From Desulfobulbaceae bacterium (lineage in GTDB: Bacteria > Desulfobacterota > Desulfobulbia > Desulfobulbales > SURF-16): DNA of 64,000 nt. The notes under the pieces are model-generated. The model did no database searches. It saw only the letters and a list, made by a program, of their open reading frames with translations, and was not told the origin of the DNA. Below are positions 26,723 to 34,603 of this stretch, in pieces. The translations under genes were made by a program, and so were the position numbers. Location of the stretch: positions 1-64,000 of the forward strand of contig JALNXE010000001.1 in NCBI GenBank assembly GCA_023230525.1. The letters run 5' to 3'. Within the stretch, counting starts at the first letter, position 1. Every line of letters starts with the position of its first letter.

Positions 26723-27118
26723 ATGAACAAAGCAATGATAATCGGCAATTTAGGCAATGACCCAGAAATTCGTTACACCCAGAAAGGTGCTGCTGTAGCA
26801 ACTTTTTCTATAGCTACTACTGAAAAGTGGAAAGACGAAAACGGAGCACAACAAGAGCATACCGACTGGCACCGAATTGTAGCATGGAAAGGACTGGCAG
26901 AAATTTGCGGAGATCACCTCAAGAAAGGCTCGAAAGTCTATATTGAGGGCAAGATGCAGACCAGAATGTGGGAAGAGAACGGTATTACTCGTTACACCAC
27001 TGAGATTATAGCCAAGAACGTGGAAATGCTTGGCGGTAAAAACTTTAAGGAAACTGACTCGTCGTCGCCTGCTCATGGGGATAACCCACCAGTGCCGGCC
27101 GCGGACATTCCGTTTTAA
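26723..27118 (+). CDS. ssb: Single-stranded DNA-binding protein
   Basis: A 131-residue SSB with the family start MNKAMIIGNLGNDPEIRYT, the OB-fold core (DWHRIVAWKGLAEICG) and the acidic/proline C-terminal tip ending AADIPF that recruits partner proteins. The element encodes its own SSB for recombination and transfer. It is the only gene of this operon without the structured leader directly upstream; AAAGGAG precedes the ATG. Confidence 0.93.
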   Translation: MNKAMIIGNLGNDPEIRYTQKGAAVATFSIATTEKWKDENGAQQEHTDWHRIVAWKGLAEICGDHLKKGSKVYIEGKMQTRMWEENGITRYTTEIIAKNVEMLGGKNFKETDSSSPAHGDNPPVPAADIPF

Positions 27119-27149
27119 TCTGAAGCCGATAAAACCAGTCAACCCATCA

Positions 27150-27191
27150 GGGGCAAAACATCCCCTGTCGGGAGTGTCTTGCCCTTTTTTT
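27150..27191 (+). promoter_or_regulatory. Structured leader 3, before DUF6094 gene
   Basis: After CAACCCATCA, an outer stem GGGGCAAAAC pairs with GTCTTGCCC around an inner CCCC...GGG hairpin and is followed by seven Ts, so it can act as a terminator. The Shine-Dalgarno AAGGAGG and the ATG follow within 26 nt. Confidence 0.75.
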
Positions 27192-27216
27192 GTTCACTCC
27201 AAGGAGGCGCAGGACC

Positions 27217-28248
27217 ATGGCACGACTAGCATCCCAAGCAAAAGCAGGATTTTATCCAACGCCGGATAGTGTTGTTTCCCTGCTGGAAAGAATAATTTTC
27301 TTAAAAAAAGGCTCAAGAGCATTAGACCCTTGCTGCGGGTACGGCAACACTCTTTCCCGACTGGCAAGCCCCGACACCGCAACCTATGGCGTTGAGCTTG
27401 ACCACCAGCGAGCCACGAAAGCTAAATCACAGCTTTTTAAGGCAGTATGGGGCGATGCTCTTACCGAGGCTCGTATATCATCTCAATCCTTCGGCTTGCT
27501 CTATCTCAACCCTCCCTACGATACCGCAATCAATTCAGACGACAATTCGGATAAAAGACTGGAACATCAGTTTTTGCGTACCTATATCCGCACATTGCAA
27601 ATTGGTGGCATTCTCGTTTTTGTTATCCCCTATTATGTGCTGAAACATTGTGCCAAGACACTGGCCCGACATTTCACGCTACAGGTAGCGGGGTTTCCAG
27701 ATGAAGATTTTCACACTTTCAAGCAGTGCATTGTCTTTGGAGAGAAGAAAGTAGCGGTAACAGCAGGAACAGCCAAAGAAAATCAAGAAATGTTAGAAAG
27801 ACTGGCTGCTATGACACCGGAAGAATTTCAGTACACGATTTGGCCGCTTAATATGATGGCGCCAATCGAAATTCCCAAGGCAGACAGACCAGTCAACTTC
27901 CGTATAGATCGCCTTGACCCATTGGAAGCAATTCCCTTGATTAACAAGGCAGGGATTCTTCAGGATGTTTTGAAAGAACTTATCCCTACCAAAAACAATA
28001 ATATCCGCCCATTGACTTCGCTTGAAAACGGCCACCTGGCCCTTATGCTGGCAGGAGGATACATGAACGGAGCCATTGAGAAAGATGGTCGGCAGTTGGT
28101 CATCAAGGGCGTTATCCACAAAACGGAGAAAATCGTCCAGACCAATGAAAATGGGGATGGTGGCGGTTCAATTACCACCAAAGACCAGTATGTCCCGACA
28201 GTCAAGATCATTGACATGCAGACTGCTGAATTGATTACCGTACAGTAG
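27217..28248 (+). CDS. DUF6094-type DNA methyltransferase-like protein
   Basis: About 343 residues with a Rossmann-fold SAM site: FYPTPDSVV, then ALDPCCGYGNTLSRL, and the N6-adenine-type catalytic motif LNPPYD. Such proteins are common on conjugative plasmids and ICEs and may methylate element DNA against restriction; activity is not proven. The ATG at 27217 follows AAGGAGG; the longer frame from 27190 is in the leader. Confidence 0.75.
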   Translation: MARLASQAKAGFYPTPDSVVSLLERIIFLKKGSRALDPCCGYGNTLSRLASPDTATYGVELDHQRATKAKSQLFKAVWGDALTEARISSQSFGLLYLNPPYDTAINSDDNSDKRLEHQFLRTYIRTLQIGGILVFVIPYYVLKHCAKTLARHFTLQVAGFPDEDFHTFKQCIVFGEKKVAVTAGTAKENQEMLERLAAMTPEEFQYTIWPLNMMAPIEIPKADRPVNFRIDRLDPLEAIPLINKAGILQDVLKELIPTKNNNIRPLTSLENGHLALMLAGGYMNGAIEKDGRQLVIKGVIHKTEKIVQTNENGDGGGSITTKDQYVPTVKIIDMQTAELITVQ

Positions 28249-28274
28249 TGACGCATTCATCAACCCTCATCAAA

Positions 28275-28304
28275 CCCTTACGGGAGAGACCTCCCGCATA
28301 GGGG
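28275..28304 (+). promoter_or_regulatory. Structured leader 4 (variant), before hypothetical gene
   Basis: CGGGAG-AGAC-CTCCCG forms the inner hairpin, with outer CCCT...AGGGG pairing. It is shorter than the other leaders and has no T-run, but lies in the same position after an AACCC sequence and before a start codon. Confidence 0.5.
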
Positions 28305-28319
28305 ATTTGGAGAAATTAC

Positions 28320-28871
28320 ATGATAACATCATACCTAACCATAAAATGTGCTGGATTCGTCTGTTATTCCAACGCCCTGATTGTAAGAAGGTTAGACCGA
28401 GAATTTCATGGCTGTATGTTGAGCCTTATCGGTTCGCCATCTCATGTAAAGGCCATGTCTGCGCTCATTTATAGCGGAGATTGGGATTGCAGGGTGTCTG
28501 ACAATAATGACAATTCATTTGACCTTCTTTTTTCTGGCTCAATCCGCACCTGCCGCACCCGCAAGATCGGTGAGGTAGTAAACAAGGTGCTGGTTGCAAC
28601 AGGATTCAACGCATTTTCTGATCATGCAACTGTCTTTGGCCCTGATCTGCCTACCGTGCAGGAACGAGCCTTCCGCCGTGTTGATAAAGCAACCACCATT
28701 CCACTCAAACCACAATGGCAAGAGTGGCTCTGGGAGACAATGATATCCCCTGAAAAACTTTATAGCTTCGGCGGCGAGGATTTTCAGGAAGCGTATCTTG
28801 TTAATATCCCATGCGATGAGACACTAGAGTCGCATGCGCTGGAAGCAATCAAGACCGGAGAGATACAGTAG
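28320..28871 (+). CDS. Hypothetical protein (183 aa)
   Basis: Soluble, with no membrane helix or known motif recognised. TTGGAG lies before the ATG and a structured leader precedes it. Its place between the methylase-like and helicase genes suggests a role in element DNA metabolism; nothing more can be said. Confidence 0.6.
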   Translation: MITSYLTIKCAGFVCYSNALIVRRLDREFHGCMLSLIGSPSHVKAMSALIYSGDWDCRVSDNNDNSFDLLFSGSIRTCRTRKIGEVVNKVLVATGFNAFSDHATVFGPDLPTVQERAFRRVDKATTIPLKPQWQEWLWETMISPEKLYSFGGEDFQEAYLVNIPCDETLESHALEAIKTGEIQ

Positions 28872-28902
28872 CCAAACCAATCTGACAACCTAACCCAACC
28901 AG

Positions 28903-28940
28903 GGGGAGAGTATTTCCCCTCAAGGGGCCATATTCTCCCC
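28903..28940 (+). promoter_or_regulatory. Structured leader 5, before SNF2 helicase
   Basis: After AACCCAACCA, GGGGAGAGTAT pairs with ATATTCTCCCC around CCCCT-CAA-GGGG. The outer stem differs from leader 6 (GGGACAA/TTGTCCC) yet stays paired, which supports a conserved RNA fold. Confidence 0.7.
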
Positions 28941-28965
28941 TATTCAACTATTAAAAAGGAGAATT

Positions 28966-31287
28966 ATGGAAGAAGCTATCATCGATAGTATCGAACCAGT
29001 AATTGACGGACCAAAAACCGTCAAGCTGGCCGAGTTTCTTGACGAATGGGGCGATATACTGAAAGCCGAGGTCGTAAAGAATATGAACCCGGTCTATTCC
29101 CCGAAAGCGGAAGATGCTTGGGATTTACAGGCCAGAGAAAAGTTACAGCAATTACTGCGGAAACCGTTTGAGTCTCAAACCAGAAAAGGCATATTCCCAA
29201 TAGCCAGATCATTTTTCAAAGAAGATCACAAGGCAGCTTTCATGGTAGGTGAGATGGGAACGGGTAAGACCTTTATGGGATTGGCTGTTGCTCATCTGAT
29301 TCCTAAAACACACAAACGCATCCTTATTCAATGTCCTGGCCACCTGGTCAATAAATGGATACGGGAAGCACAAGATACCATCTCCGGATGCAACTGCATC
29401 AACCTCAACGGGAAAAGCCTCGATCTGCTCATCGCCAATAAGCTCACGTCAACAAAACCTGTTGGCACCGAGATATGGGTAATGGGAAAAGAACGGGCTA
29501 AATTGCATTTCCAGCGTGTTCCCCAGCGGATTACAGTTTTTGGAAGGCAATGTTGTCCTGATTGCGGTGGGCAAGTAACAACTGGCAAAGAAACCTGCGA
29601 GTATTGCAAGACCCCGATGTGGATGGCAGACAGAACCAAAGTCCGCCGCTACGCCAAGGCCGAGTTTATCAAGCGGTTTTTTCACACCAAGAACTTTTTT
29701 GATCTCCTGATACTGGACGAAGTGCATGAACTCAAGGGCGGCGGTACTGCCCAGGGTCAAGCAATGTCCTGTCTTATCGCTCGCTCAAAAAAGGTACTGG
29801 CTTTAACAGGTACTTTAATGGGTGGGTACAGCTCAAATCTGTTTTATCTGCTCTGGCGGATGTTCCCTCGTCAGATGAAGGCCGGTGGCTTTGAGTTTGT
29901 CAGGTCTTTGCATTTTGCAGAACGCTACGGCGTTGTGCAGAGAACCTACGACACCAAGGATATAGACGCAAGCCTCAACGCAGCCAGTATTGGCCGGAAG
30001 ATCGGAAAGTCGCGGGTCAAGGAAGCACCGGGAATATCACCCCTGTTGTTGCCCGATCTGCTGCTCGAACATTCGACCTTTATTCGTCTGGCGGATGTGA
30101 GTGATGCCCTACCAGAATACGAAGAGATCATTGTGCCGGTCAAAATGGAATATGAGCAGGGAGAAGCATACACGCAGCTTGCCAAGGACTTAACTGATGC
30201 GACATCTCAAGCATTAGCACGGGGCGATATGCGGCTTTTAGGAAAAATGCTTCAATCCTTACTGGCGTATCCTGATGGATGCAGACGCGAGGAAATTGTC
30301 ACCCTGGAAATAGCAGGTACAGAGGAAACAGTGGGCTATGCCCCTGCCCTGGAAATTGACCTGTTGCCCAAAGAAGAAAAGCTGCTGGAAATTATCACGG
30401 CTGAAAAGAAAAAGGGAAGAAAGGTAGCTGTTTTCCTGGAACACACCGGAACACGAGATTTACTGTCAACCTTGGAGGAGAAACTTCATAAGCAGGACAT
30501 GAATCCTCTGATTTTACGCAGTACAGATGTCACCCCTGAGCATCGGGAAGACTTTCTCAAGGAACAGATTCAGACAGGGCTTTATGACTGTCTTATCTGC
30601 AATCCTAATCTGGTGAAAACCGGACTCGATCTTTTAGAGTTTCCCACCATTATATTTTTTCAATGCGGTTATTCAGTATTCACTCTCAGACAAGCCAGTC
30701 GCAGGTCGTGGCGTATCGGGCAAGATCAACCGGTGCGTGTATTTTTTATGGCCTATGCGGACACCATGCAGGAAAAAGCTCTGTCGCTCATGGCCCAGAA
30801 GATGGAAACATCTTTAGCCATAGAAGGAGAGCTATCAGATAAAGGGCTGGCCGCATTATCTGAATCAGAAAACAGCATGATGTACGAACTGGCAAAGGCT
30901 TTGACTGGCAAGATTGCAGTCAAGGATATGAGTGAGGCATGGACCAGATACCGACAACGAGAGTTGCTGGGCAATCTGTCTATGGACGATGACCAGGATG
31001 TCACCATTAGGACCACAACCACCATGAGTACGGTTTTCGGCAGTACAGCCTCGATCACGCAAGAGTATGTTGTTCGCGGGACTGTGTATGTCAAGAAGGC
31101 CGGAGCCACCGCTTATGTCGGCAACAACCGCTTCGATCTCAAGGACGGATTTATTTTTTGGTCTGGCAGAAAGATAGGTTGGTACGACCGACAAGGTTGC
31201 GGTGAAATCAACGAAAAGCCGATTCGTATTTATAAGCCTGACCAGTGCAAGCATTTTCTCCTGGCTGAAATACGAAAAGCGGCATAA
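28966..31287 (+). CDS. SNF2-family helicase/ATPase with zinc ribbon
   Basis: A 773-residue DNA translocase. Motif I is VGEMGTGKTFMG (about 93), the Walker B box is LLILDEVHELK, motif III is LTGTLMGG and motif VI is SRRSWRIGQDQPVRV. A zinc ribbon (CCPDCGG, then CEYCKTP, about 198-220) interrupts the first RecA lobe. Proteins like this accompany the DUF6094/RadC/DUF932 set on plasmids and ICEs. It may remodel protein-DNA complexes during replication or entry of the element. AAAAGGAG precedes the ATG. Confidence 0.85.
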   Translation: MEEAIIDSIEPVIDGPKTVKLAEFLDEWGDILKAEVVKNMNPVYSPKAEDAWDLQAREKLQQLLRKPFESQTRKGIFPIARSFFKEDHKAAFMVGEMGTGKTFMGLAVAHLIPKTHKRILIQCPGHLVNKWIREAQDTISGCNCINLNGKSLDLLIANKLTSTKPVGTEIWVMGKERAKLHFQRVPQRITVFGRQCCPDCGGQVTTGKETCEYCKTPMWMADRTKVRRYAKAEFIKRFFHTKNFFDLLILDEVHELKGGGTAQGQAMSCLIARSKKVLALTGTLMGGYSSNLFYLLWRMFPRQMKAGGFEFVRSLHFAERYGVVQRTYDTKDIDASLNAASIGRKIGKSRVKEAPGISPLLLPDLLLEHSTFIRLADVSDALPEYEEIIVPVKMEYEQGEAYTQLAKDLTDATSQALARGDMRLLGKMLQSLLAYPDGCRREEIVTLEIAGTEETVGYAPALEIDLLPKEEKLLEIITAEKKKGRKVAVFLEHTGTRDLLSTLEEKLHKQDMNPLILRSTDVTPEHREDFLKEQIQTGLYDCLICNPNLVKTGLDLLEFPTIIFFQCGYSVFTLRQASRRSWRIGQDQPVRVFFMAYADTMQEKALSLMAQKMETSLAIEGELSDKGLAALSESENSMMYELAKALTGKIAVKDMSEAWTRYRQRELLGNLSMDDDQDVTIRTTTTMSTVFGSTASITQEYVVRGTVYVKKAGATAYVGNNRFDLKDGFIFWSGRKIGWYDRQGCGEINEKPIRIYKPDQCKHFLLAEIRKAA

Positions 31288-31308
31288 CCCATCATAATCA
31301 ACCCATCA

Positions 31309-31350
31309 GGGACAAAACCTCCCTGACGGGGAAGTCTTGTCCCTTTTTTT
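31309..31350 (+). promoter_or_regulatory. Structured leader 6, before 73-aa gene and radC
   Basis: After CAACCCATCA, GGGACAAAAC pairs with GTCTTGTCCC around CCCTGACGGG, followed by TTTTTTT, then AAGGAGG and ATG. It is the clearest copy and looks like a terminator placed just before a ribosome-binding site. Confidence 0.75.
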
Positions 31351-31373
31351 GTTCACTCCAAGGAGGCAGGACC

Positions 31374-31595
31374 ATGATTATCAATTTAGTTAGAAGTATG
31401 CGGAATACTGCAAAAAAATCCGACAAAAGCAACCTCGGCCATTGCATCCTGCTTTTTGAGGCTGCTAATGAAATAGAACGTTTGCAAAAGAAGCTGTCTG
31501 TTGCAGAAACCCGTAGCAATCAAATTACCAGGTGCAAAACAACTCCTAAGTCTTTGGTAAAGTCTTATCCTTATTTAATTAAAAGGAGGAGCTAG
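31374..31595 (+). CDS. Small hypothetical protein (73 aa)
   Basis: A basic 73-residue protein with a helical middle (FEAANEIERLQKKLSVAE). It has an excellent AAGGAGG, a structured leader and lies 3 bp before radC, so it is probably real and co-translated. Function unknown. Confidence 0.6.
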   Translation: MIINLVRSMRNTAKKSDKSNLGHCILLFEAANEIERLQKKLSVAETRSNQITRCKTTPKSLVKSYPYLIKRRS

Positions 31596-31598
31596 GCC

Positions 31599-32081
31599 AT
31601 GGATTTATTTATCAAAGACGAACAAGGACGGTACGTCACCGCGACAACCCTCGCAATTATTAAAGAGGGCCGTAACCGTACTCGCTCCACACTGAAAAAA
31701 GGGTCGTCATTTATCAGAAGTTCAGAAGAGGCAAAGGAAGCAATAGCCTCAAAAATCTCTTCATATCAACATGAAGTCTTTGGTTGTCTGTTCCTTGACA
31801 CCAAAAACTGCATCCTGGAGTGGAAGGAAATGTTCCAAGGGACTATTGATTCGACAACAGTTTACCCTCGGGAAGTGGTCAAGGAAGTCCTGCGGCTCAA
31901 TGCCGCAAAGGTTATCCTCGCTCACAACCACCCTTCAGGTAATACCGACCCATCACAACACGACATTGAATTGACAAAAAAACTGAAAGAAATCCTGCAG
32001 ATTGTAGATGTTAAGGTTCTGGACCATATAATCGTAGGTGATAATATCACGGCCTTTACGGATAAGGGTATTCAGTTTTAG
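31599..32081 (+). CDS. radC: RadC/MPN-domain protein
   Basis: About 160 residues comprising the JAB1/MPN metal-binding domain of the RadC family: an ILEWKEMFQGTIDSTTVYPRE lead-in, then AHNHPSGNTDPSQHD (the H-x-H...D metal site) and LDHIIVGD. RadC proteins are frequent on mobile elements; their reaction is not settled. The N-terminal helix-hairpin-helix of chromosomal RadC is missing, as is usual for plasmid copies. A strong AAAAGGAGGAG precedes the ATG. Confidence 0.88.
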   Translation: MDLFIKDEQGRYVTATTLAIIKEGRNRTRSTLKKGSSFIRSSEEAKEAIASKISSYQHEVFGCLFLDTKNCILEWKEMFQGTIDSTTVYPREVVKEVLRLNAAKVILAHNHPSGNTDPSQHDIELTKKLKEILQIVDVKVLDHIIVGDNITAFTDKGIQF

Positions 32082-32119
32082 CTCAATTCTACGCAACCAA
32101 TATCAACCTATCAACCCAC

Positions 32120-32154
32120 GGGGGCAAACAACCCCTACGGGGAAGTCTTGCCCC
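32120..32154 (+). promoter_or_regulatory. Structured leader 7, before DUF2786 gene
   Basis: After CAACCCAC, GGGGCAA pairs with TTGCCCC around CCCCTACGGGG. Relative to leader 6 the stem changes A-T to G-C at matched positions. AAAGGAGG and the ATG follow. Confidence 0.72.
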
Positions 32155-32183
32155 TGATTTTTATTTCCAAAGGAGGAAAGACC

Positions 32184-32912
32184 ATGATAGATCAGAAAAT
32201 AATCAATAAACTCCATAAATTACTTGCTCTGTCTGCAAGTGATAACGAAAACGAAGCTGCCCTTGCCATGAAGAAGGCCGAGGAACTGATGCGTGAACAT
32301 AATCTGTCCGTTGCTGATGTAGCTCTTGACGGAAGTGGTGCTCATGTGGGTTCTGCCGAAGTCTCCGGACTGACCAAGACTTCCCAGACATGGGAAATCT
32401 CCCTGGGAAGCTCCATTGCCCAAACCTTCAATGGCCGAGCAATCCTTAACAGAAACAGCAACGGTTGGAGTTTCACTTTTGTGGCAGGTCAGACAGATTT
32501 GATAATCATCACCGATCTGTTTGAACGACTACGCTCTACCATCAAGCGAATGAGCCAGATTTATGTAAACCGTGCAAAGGATTTCACCAGAACTCACGGT
32601 AAATCCCTGCATAACAGCTATCGCCTGGGAATGATTCAAACGATCCACCAGCGATTAGACCGACTGAAGCAGAACACTGCCCCAACTGATAGTCGTAATG
32701 CCTTCGGCATGACCGGCACCGCATTGATGGTGATTAAAGATAAAGCTGTTGACCAGCGAGTTAATCGGCTTTTCCCGCGTATAAAAGCAATGTCGAGGAA
32801 AGCCAGTCGTGTTGTTGGCAATGCCTACCAGCAAGGTATGACTGATGGTAATAATGTCAGTCTGCACCGATCTGTAGGCGGGGTTTCCGCACCTCTTGGT
32901 CTTCGGAGGTAG
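32184..32912 (+). CDS. DUF2786 domain protein
   Basis: About 242 residues. The N-terminal DUF2786 (INKLHKLLALSASDNENEAA, then KAEELMREHNLS) is typical of plasmid and phage proteins of unknown role; the rest is basic and helical. The ATG at 32184 follows AAAGGAGG. It belongs to the same operon as RadC and DUF932. Confidence 0.75.
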   Translation: MIDQKIINKLHKLLALSASDNENEAALAMKKAEELMREHNLSVADVALDGSGAHVGSAEVSGLTKTSQTWEISLGSSIAQTFNGRAILNRNSNGWSFTFVAGQTDLIIITDLFERLRSTIKRMSQIYVNRAKDFTRTHGKSLHNSYRLGMIQTIHQRLDRLKQNTAPTDSRNAFGMTGTALMVIKDKAVDQRVNRLFPRIKAMSRKASRVVGNAYQQGMTDGNNVSLHRSVGGVSAPLGLRR

Positions 32913-32915
32913 AAT

Positions 32916-33158
32916 ATGAAAACAGATAAAACAGAGAATAGACAAACCTGCTTATTCTGCATTCAATCAAAAACAGAGATGCCCGTATATTCATGCGGCG
33001 TTGGCAGAATAGGTATTTGTCTTGAATGTGTAGAGAAGGCAAGAACAGCCTTGCTCAGGCATCTCAAGCATCTGGAAACACTTCAAAAAGGAGATCAGGT
33101 TATTGTTGAGCGAGGAGGATCGTTAGTTAGGATTTCCCTACCCATCAAGAGAAAGTAG
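32916..33158 (+). CDS. Small Cys-containing protein (80 aa)
   Basis: An 80-residue protein with paired cysteines (CLFCIQSK, then SCGVGRIGICLEC) that may bind zinc, as in a ClpX-type zinc finger. GGAGG precedes the ATG and it lies 3 bp after the DUF2786 gene. Function unknown. Confidence 0.6.
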   Translation: MKTDKTENRQTCLFCIQSKTEMPVYSCGVGRIGICLECVEKARTALLRHLKHLETLQKGDQVIVERGGSLVRISLPIKRK

Positions 33159-33209
33159 TTGGCAAAGTTATAGCAGTTCCAGAACATAAATAGACCAATC
33201 AACCCATCA

Positions 33210-33242
33210 GGGACAAAACTTCCCTGACGGGGGTCTTGTCCC
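33210..33242 (+). promoter_or_regulatory. Structured leader 8, before DUF932 gene
   Basis: After CAACCCATCA, GGGACAAAAC pairs with GTCTTGTCCC around CCCTGACGGG. It is followed by a T-rich tract, AAGGAG and ATG. It is nearly identical to leader 6. Confidence 0.75.
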
Positions 33243-33271
33243 TATTTTTTTTATCTCAAGGAGACACGACC

Positions 33272-34090
33272 ATGACCGAACCTATTTTTATGACCAATGA
33301 CCTTATCGTTAAGTACGCTTATGCTGCTGGTGCAACTGAGCCTGTAGATAAAGTATCCAGCCGTTACAGCTTTGTTCCAACCTTAGATGCTGTTGACCTG
33401 CTGCGTGATGCTGGCTGGTTTCCGATCAAGGCGGAGCAGAGCCGCACCCGTATCCTGGATAGGGAAGGATTTCAAAAGCATTGCATTCGCTTTACCAGGA
33501 ATGAAAACTTTGAAATGAAGCTGCAGGATGAGCGGGTCGATCTTGTTCTCTATAATTCTCACGACCTGGGCAGTTCTTTCAAGCTGATTGCCTCAGTTTG
33601 GCGGTTGGTGTGTGGTAATGGTTTGATGATCGCATCAGATTTTGCCAACTTCACCCATCGTCATGTCGGATTTAACAAGAATGACTTTGTAGCGTCGGCT
33701 GATAAGATCACCGCATCCGCAACTGTCATCAACGACCAGATGGATTATTTGAAGGGTATCAGTTTGAGATATGATGAACAGATCGCTTATGCCGAAGCCG
33801 CTCACAAGCTGGTATATGAGAACATCGAAGATGCTCCAATATCTCCAGATAAATTATTGGCACAACGCCGTTTCAATGATGGAAATAATAGTCTGTGGAC
33901 AACCTTCAATGTCGTCCAGGAGAACATCATCAAAGGCGGATTAAAAGGCACAGTCAATGGTGACAATGGCCCTCGAAAAGTTACTACCCGGGCAGTCAAA
34001 TCACTTGATCGCAATATCAAGCTGAATCAGGCTCTTTGGGTATTGACTGAAAAGATGGCTGAATTGAAATCCATGTCAATTGCCGCATAA
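33272..34090 (+). CDS. DUF932 family protein
   Basis: About 272 residues with the DUF932 pattern (SSRYSFVPTLDAVDLLRDAG, then SFKLIASVWRLVCGNGL). The family is common on phages and plasmids and its function is undefined. The ATG at 33272 follows AAGGAG. A terminator follows the stop, so this is the end of the recombination operon. Confidence 0.8.
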   Translation: MTEPIFMTNDLIVKYAYAAGATEPVDKVSSRYSFVPTLDAVDLLRDAGWFPIKAEQSRTRILDREGFQKHCIRFTRNENFEMKLQDERVDLVLYNSHDLGSSFKLIASVWRLVCGNGLMIASDFANFTHRHVGFNKNDFVASADKITASATVINDQMDYLKGISLRYDEQIAYAEAAHKLVYENIEDAPISPDKLLAQRRFNDGNNSLWTTFNVVQENIIKGGLKGTVNGDNGPRKVTTRAVKSLDRNIKLNQALWVLTEKMAELKSMSIAA

Positions 34091-34102
34091 CAATTCAACC
34101 AC

Positions 34103-34134
34103 AGCCGTCTCCTTCGGGGGACGGCTTTTTTTTT
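34103..34134 (+). terminator. Terminator of the recombination operon
   Basis: A stem AGCCGTC...GACGGCT with a small inner CC/GG pairing runs into nine Ts, 13 bp after the DUF932 stop. From here to 34355 no gene is seen. Confidence 0.85.
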
Positions 34135-34355
34135 GCTTTTAACTCTAATATACTCTTGGCAAGGCTGGGGGTGAAGCGACTATAAAAAGCAATATCGGCA
34201 GACCGAAGAACAAGGTTGCAAAAAAAACTATGTTCTCTTTTACGCCCCATTTTGCAAGTCGGCCCGTGAGACAATTTCAATACATCGAATCTGAAAATAT
34301 ACATGAAGTTCAAAACTGGGGTGATCTTTACTAAAATAATAATAAGGCCGCCCTA

Positions 34356-34385
34356 TTGACAAAGCTCTTACTGGCGGAGTATGAA
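34356..34385 (+). promoter_or_regulatory. Sigma-70-type promoter
   Basis: TTGACA (34356-34361) and TATGAA (34380-34385) are separated by 18 bp. The small gene at 34421 starts about 30 bp downstream of the expected transcript start and has AGAGGAGA before its ATG. Confidence 0.6.
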
Positions 34386-34420
34386 AAGATATCTTATAGT
34401 CTCAGAGGAGATATTCAGCC

Positions 34421-34600
34421 ATGGAAAAACAATCCACGTTTGGTAACGCTGATCTTGCCAAGAAGATGGCCGCGCAGTTCGGCACCAACCAGGAGACTGT
34501 CAAGGTTGAGATGCGCTATGCCAAGGAAGTAGAAACCTTTATCCGAAAGGTTGAAGAAGCACACCAAAAGGCCGCAAACAGTAAACTTGTCTTCCGTTAG
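34421..34600 (+). CDS. 59-residue protein upstream of peptidase-like gene
   Basis: A short helical protein (start MEKQSTFGNADLAKKMA). It has a promoter and a good AGAGGAG site, and its stop is 3 bp before the next gene, so the pair looks like a two-gene unit. The first half could form a helix-turn-helix (DLAKKMAAQFGTNQETVK). It may be a regulator, inhibitor or substrate of the following protein; this is inference only. Confidence 0.6.
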   Translation: MEKQSTFGNADLAKKMAAQFGTNQETVKVEMRYAKEVETFIRKVEEAHQKAANSKLVFR

Positions 34601-34603
34601 TTA

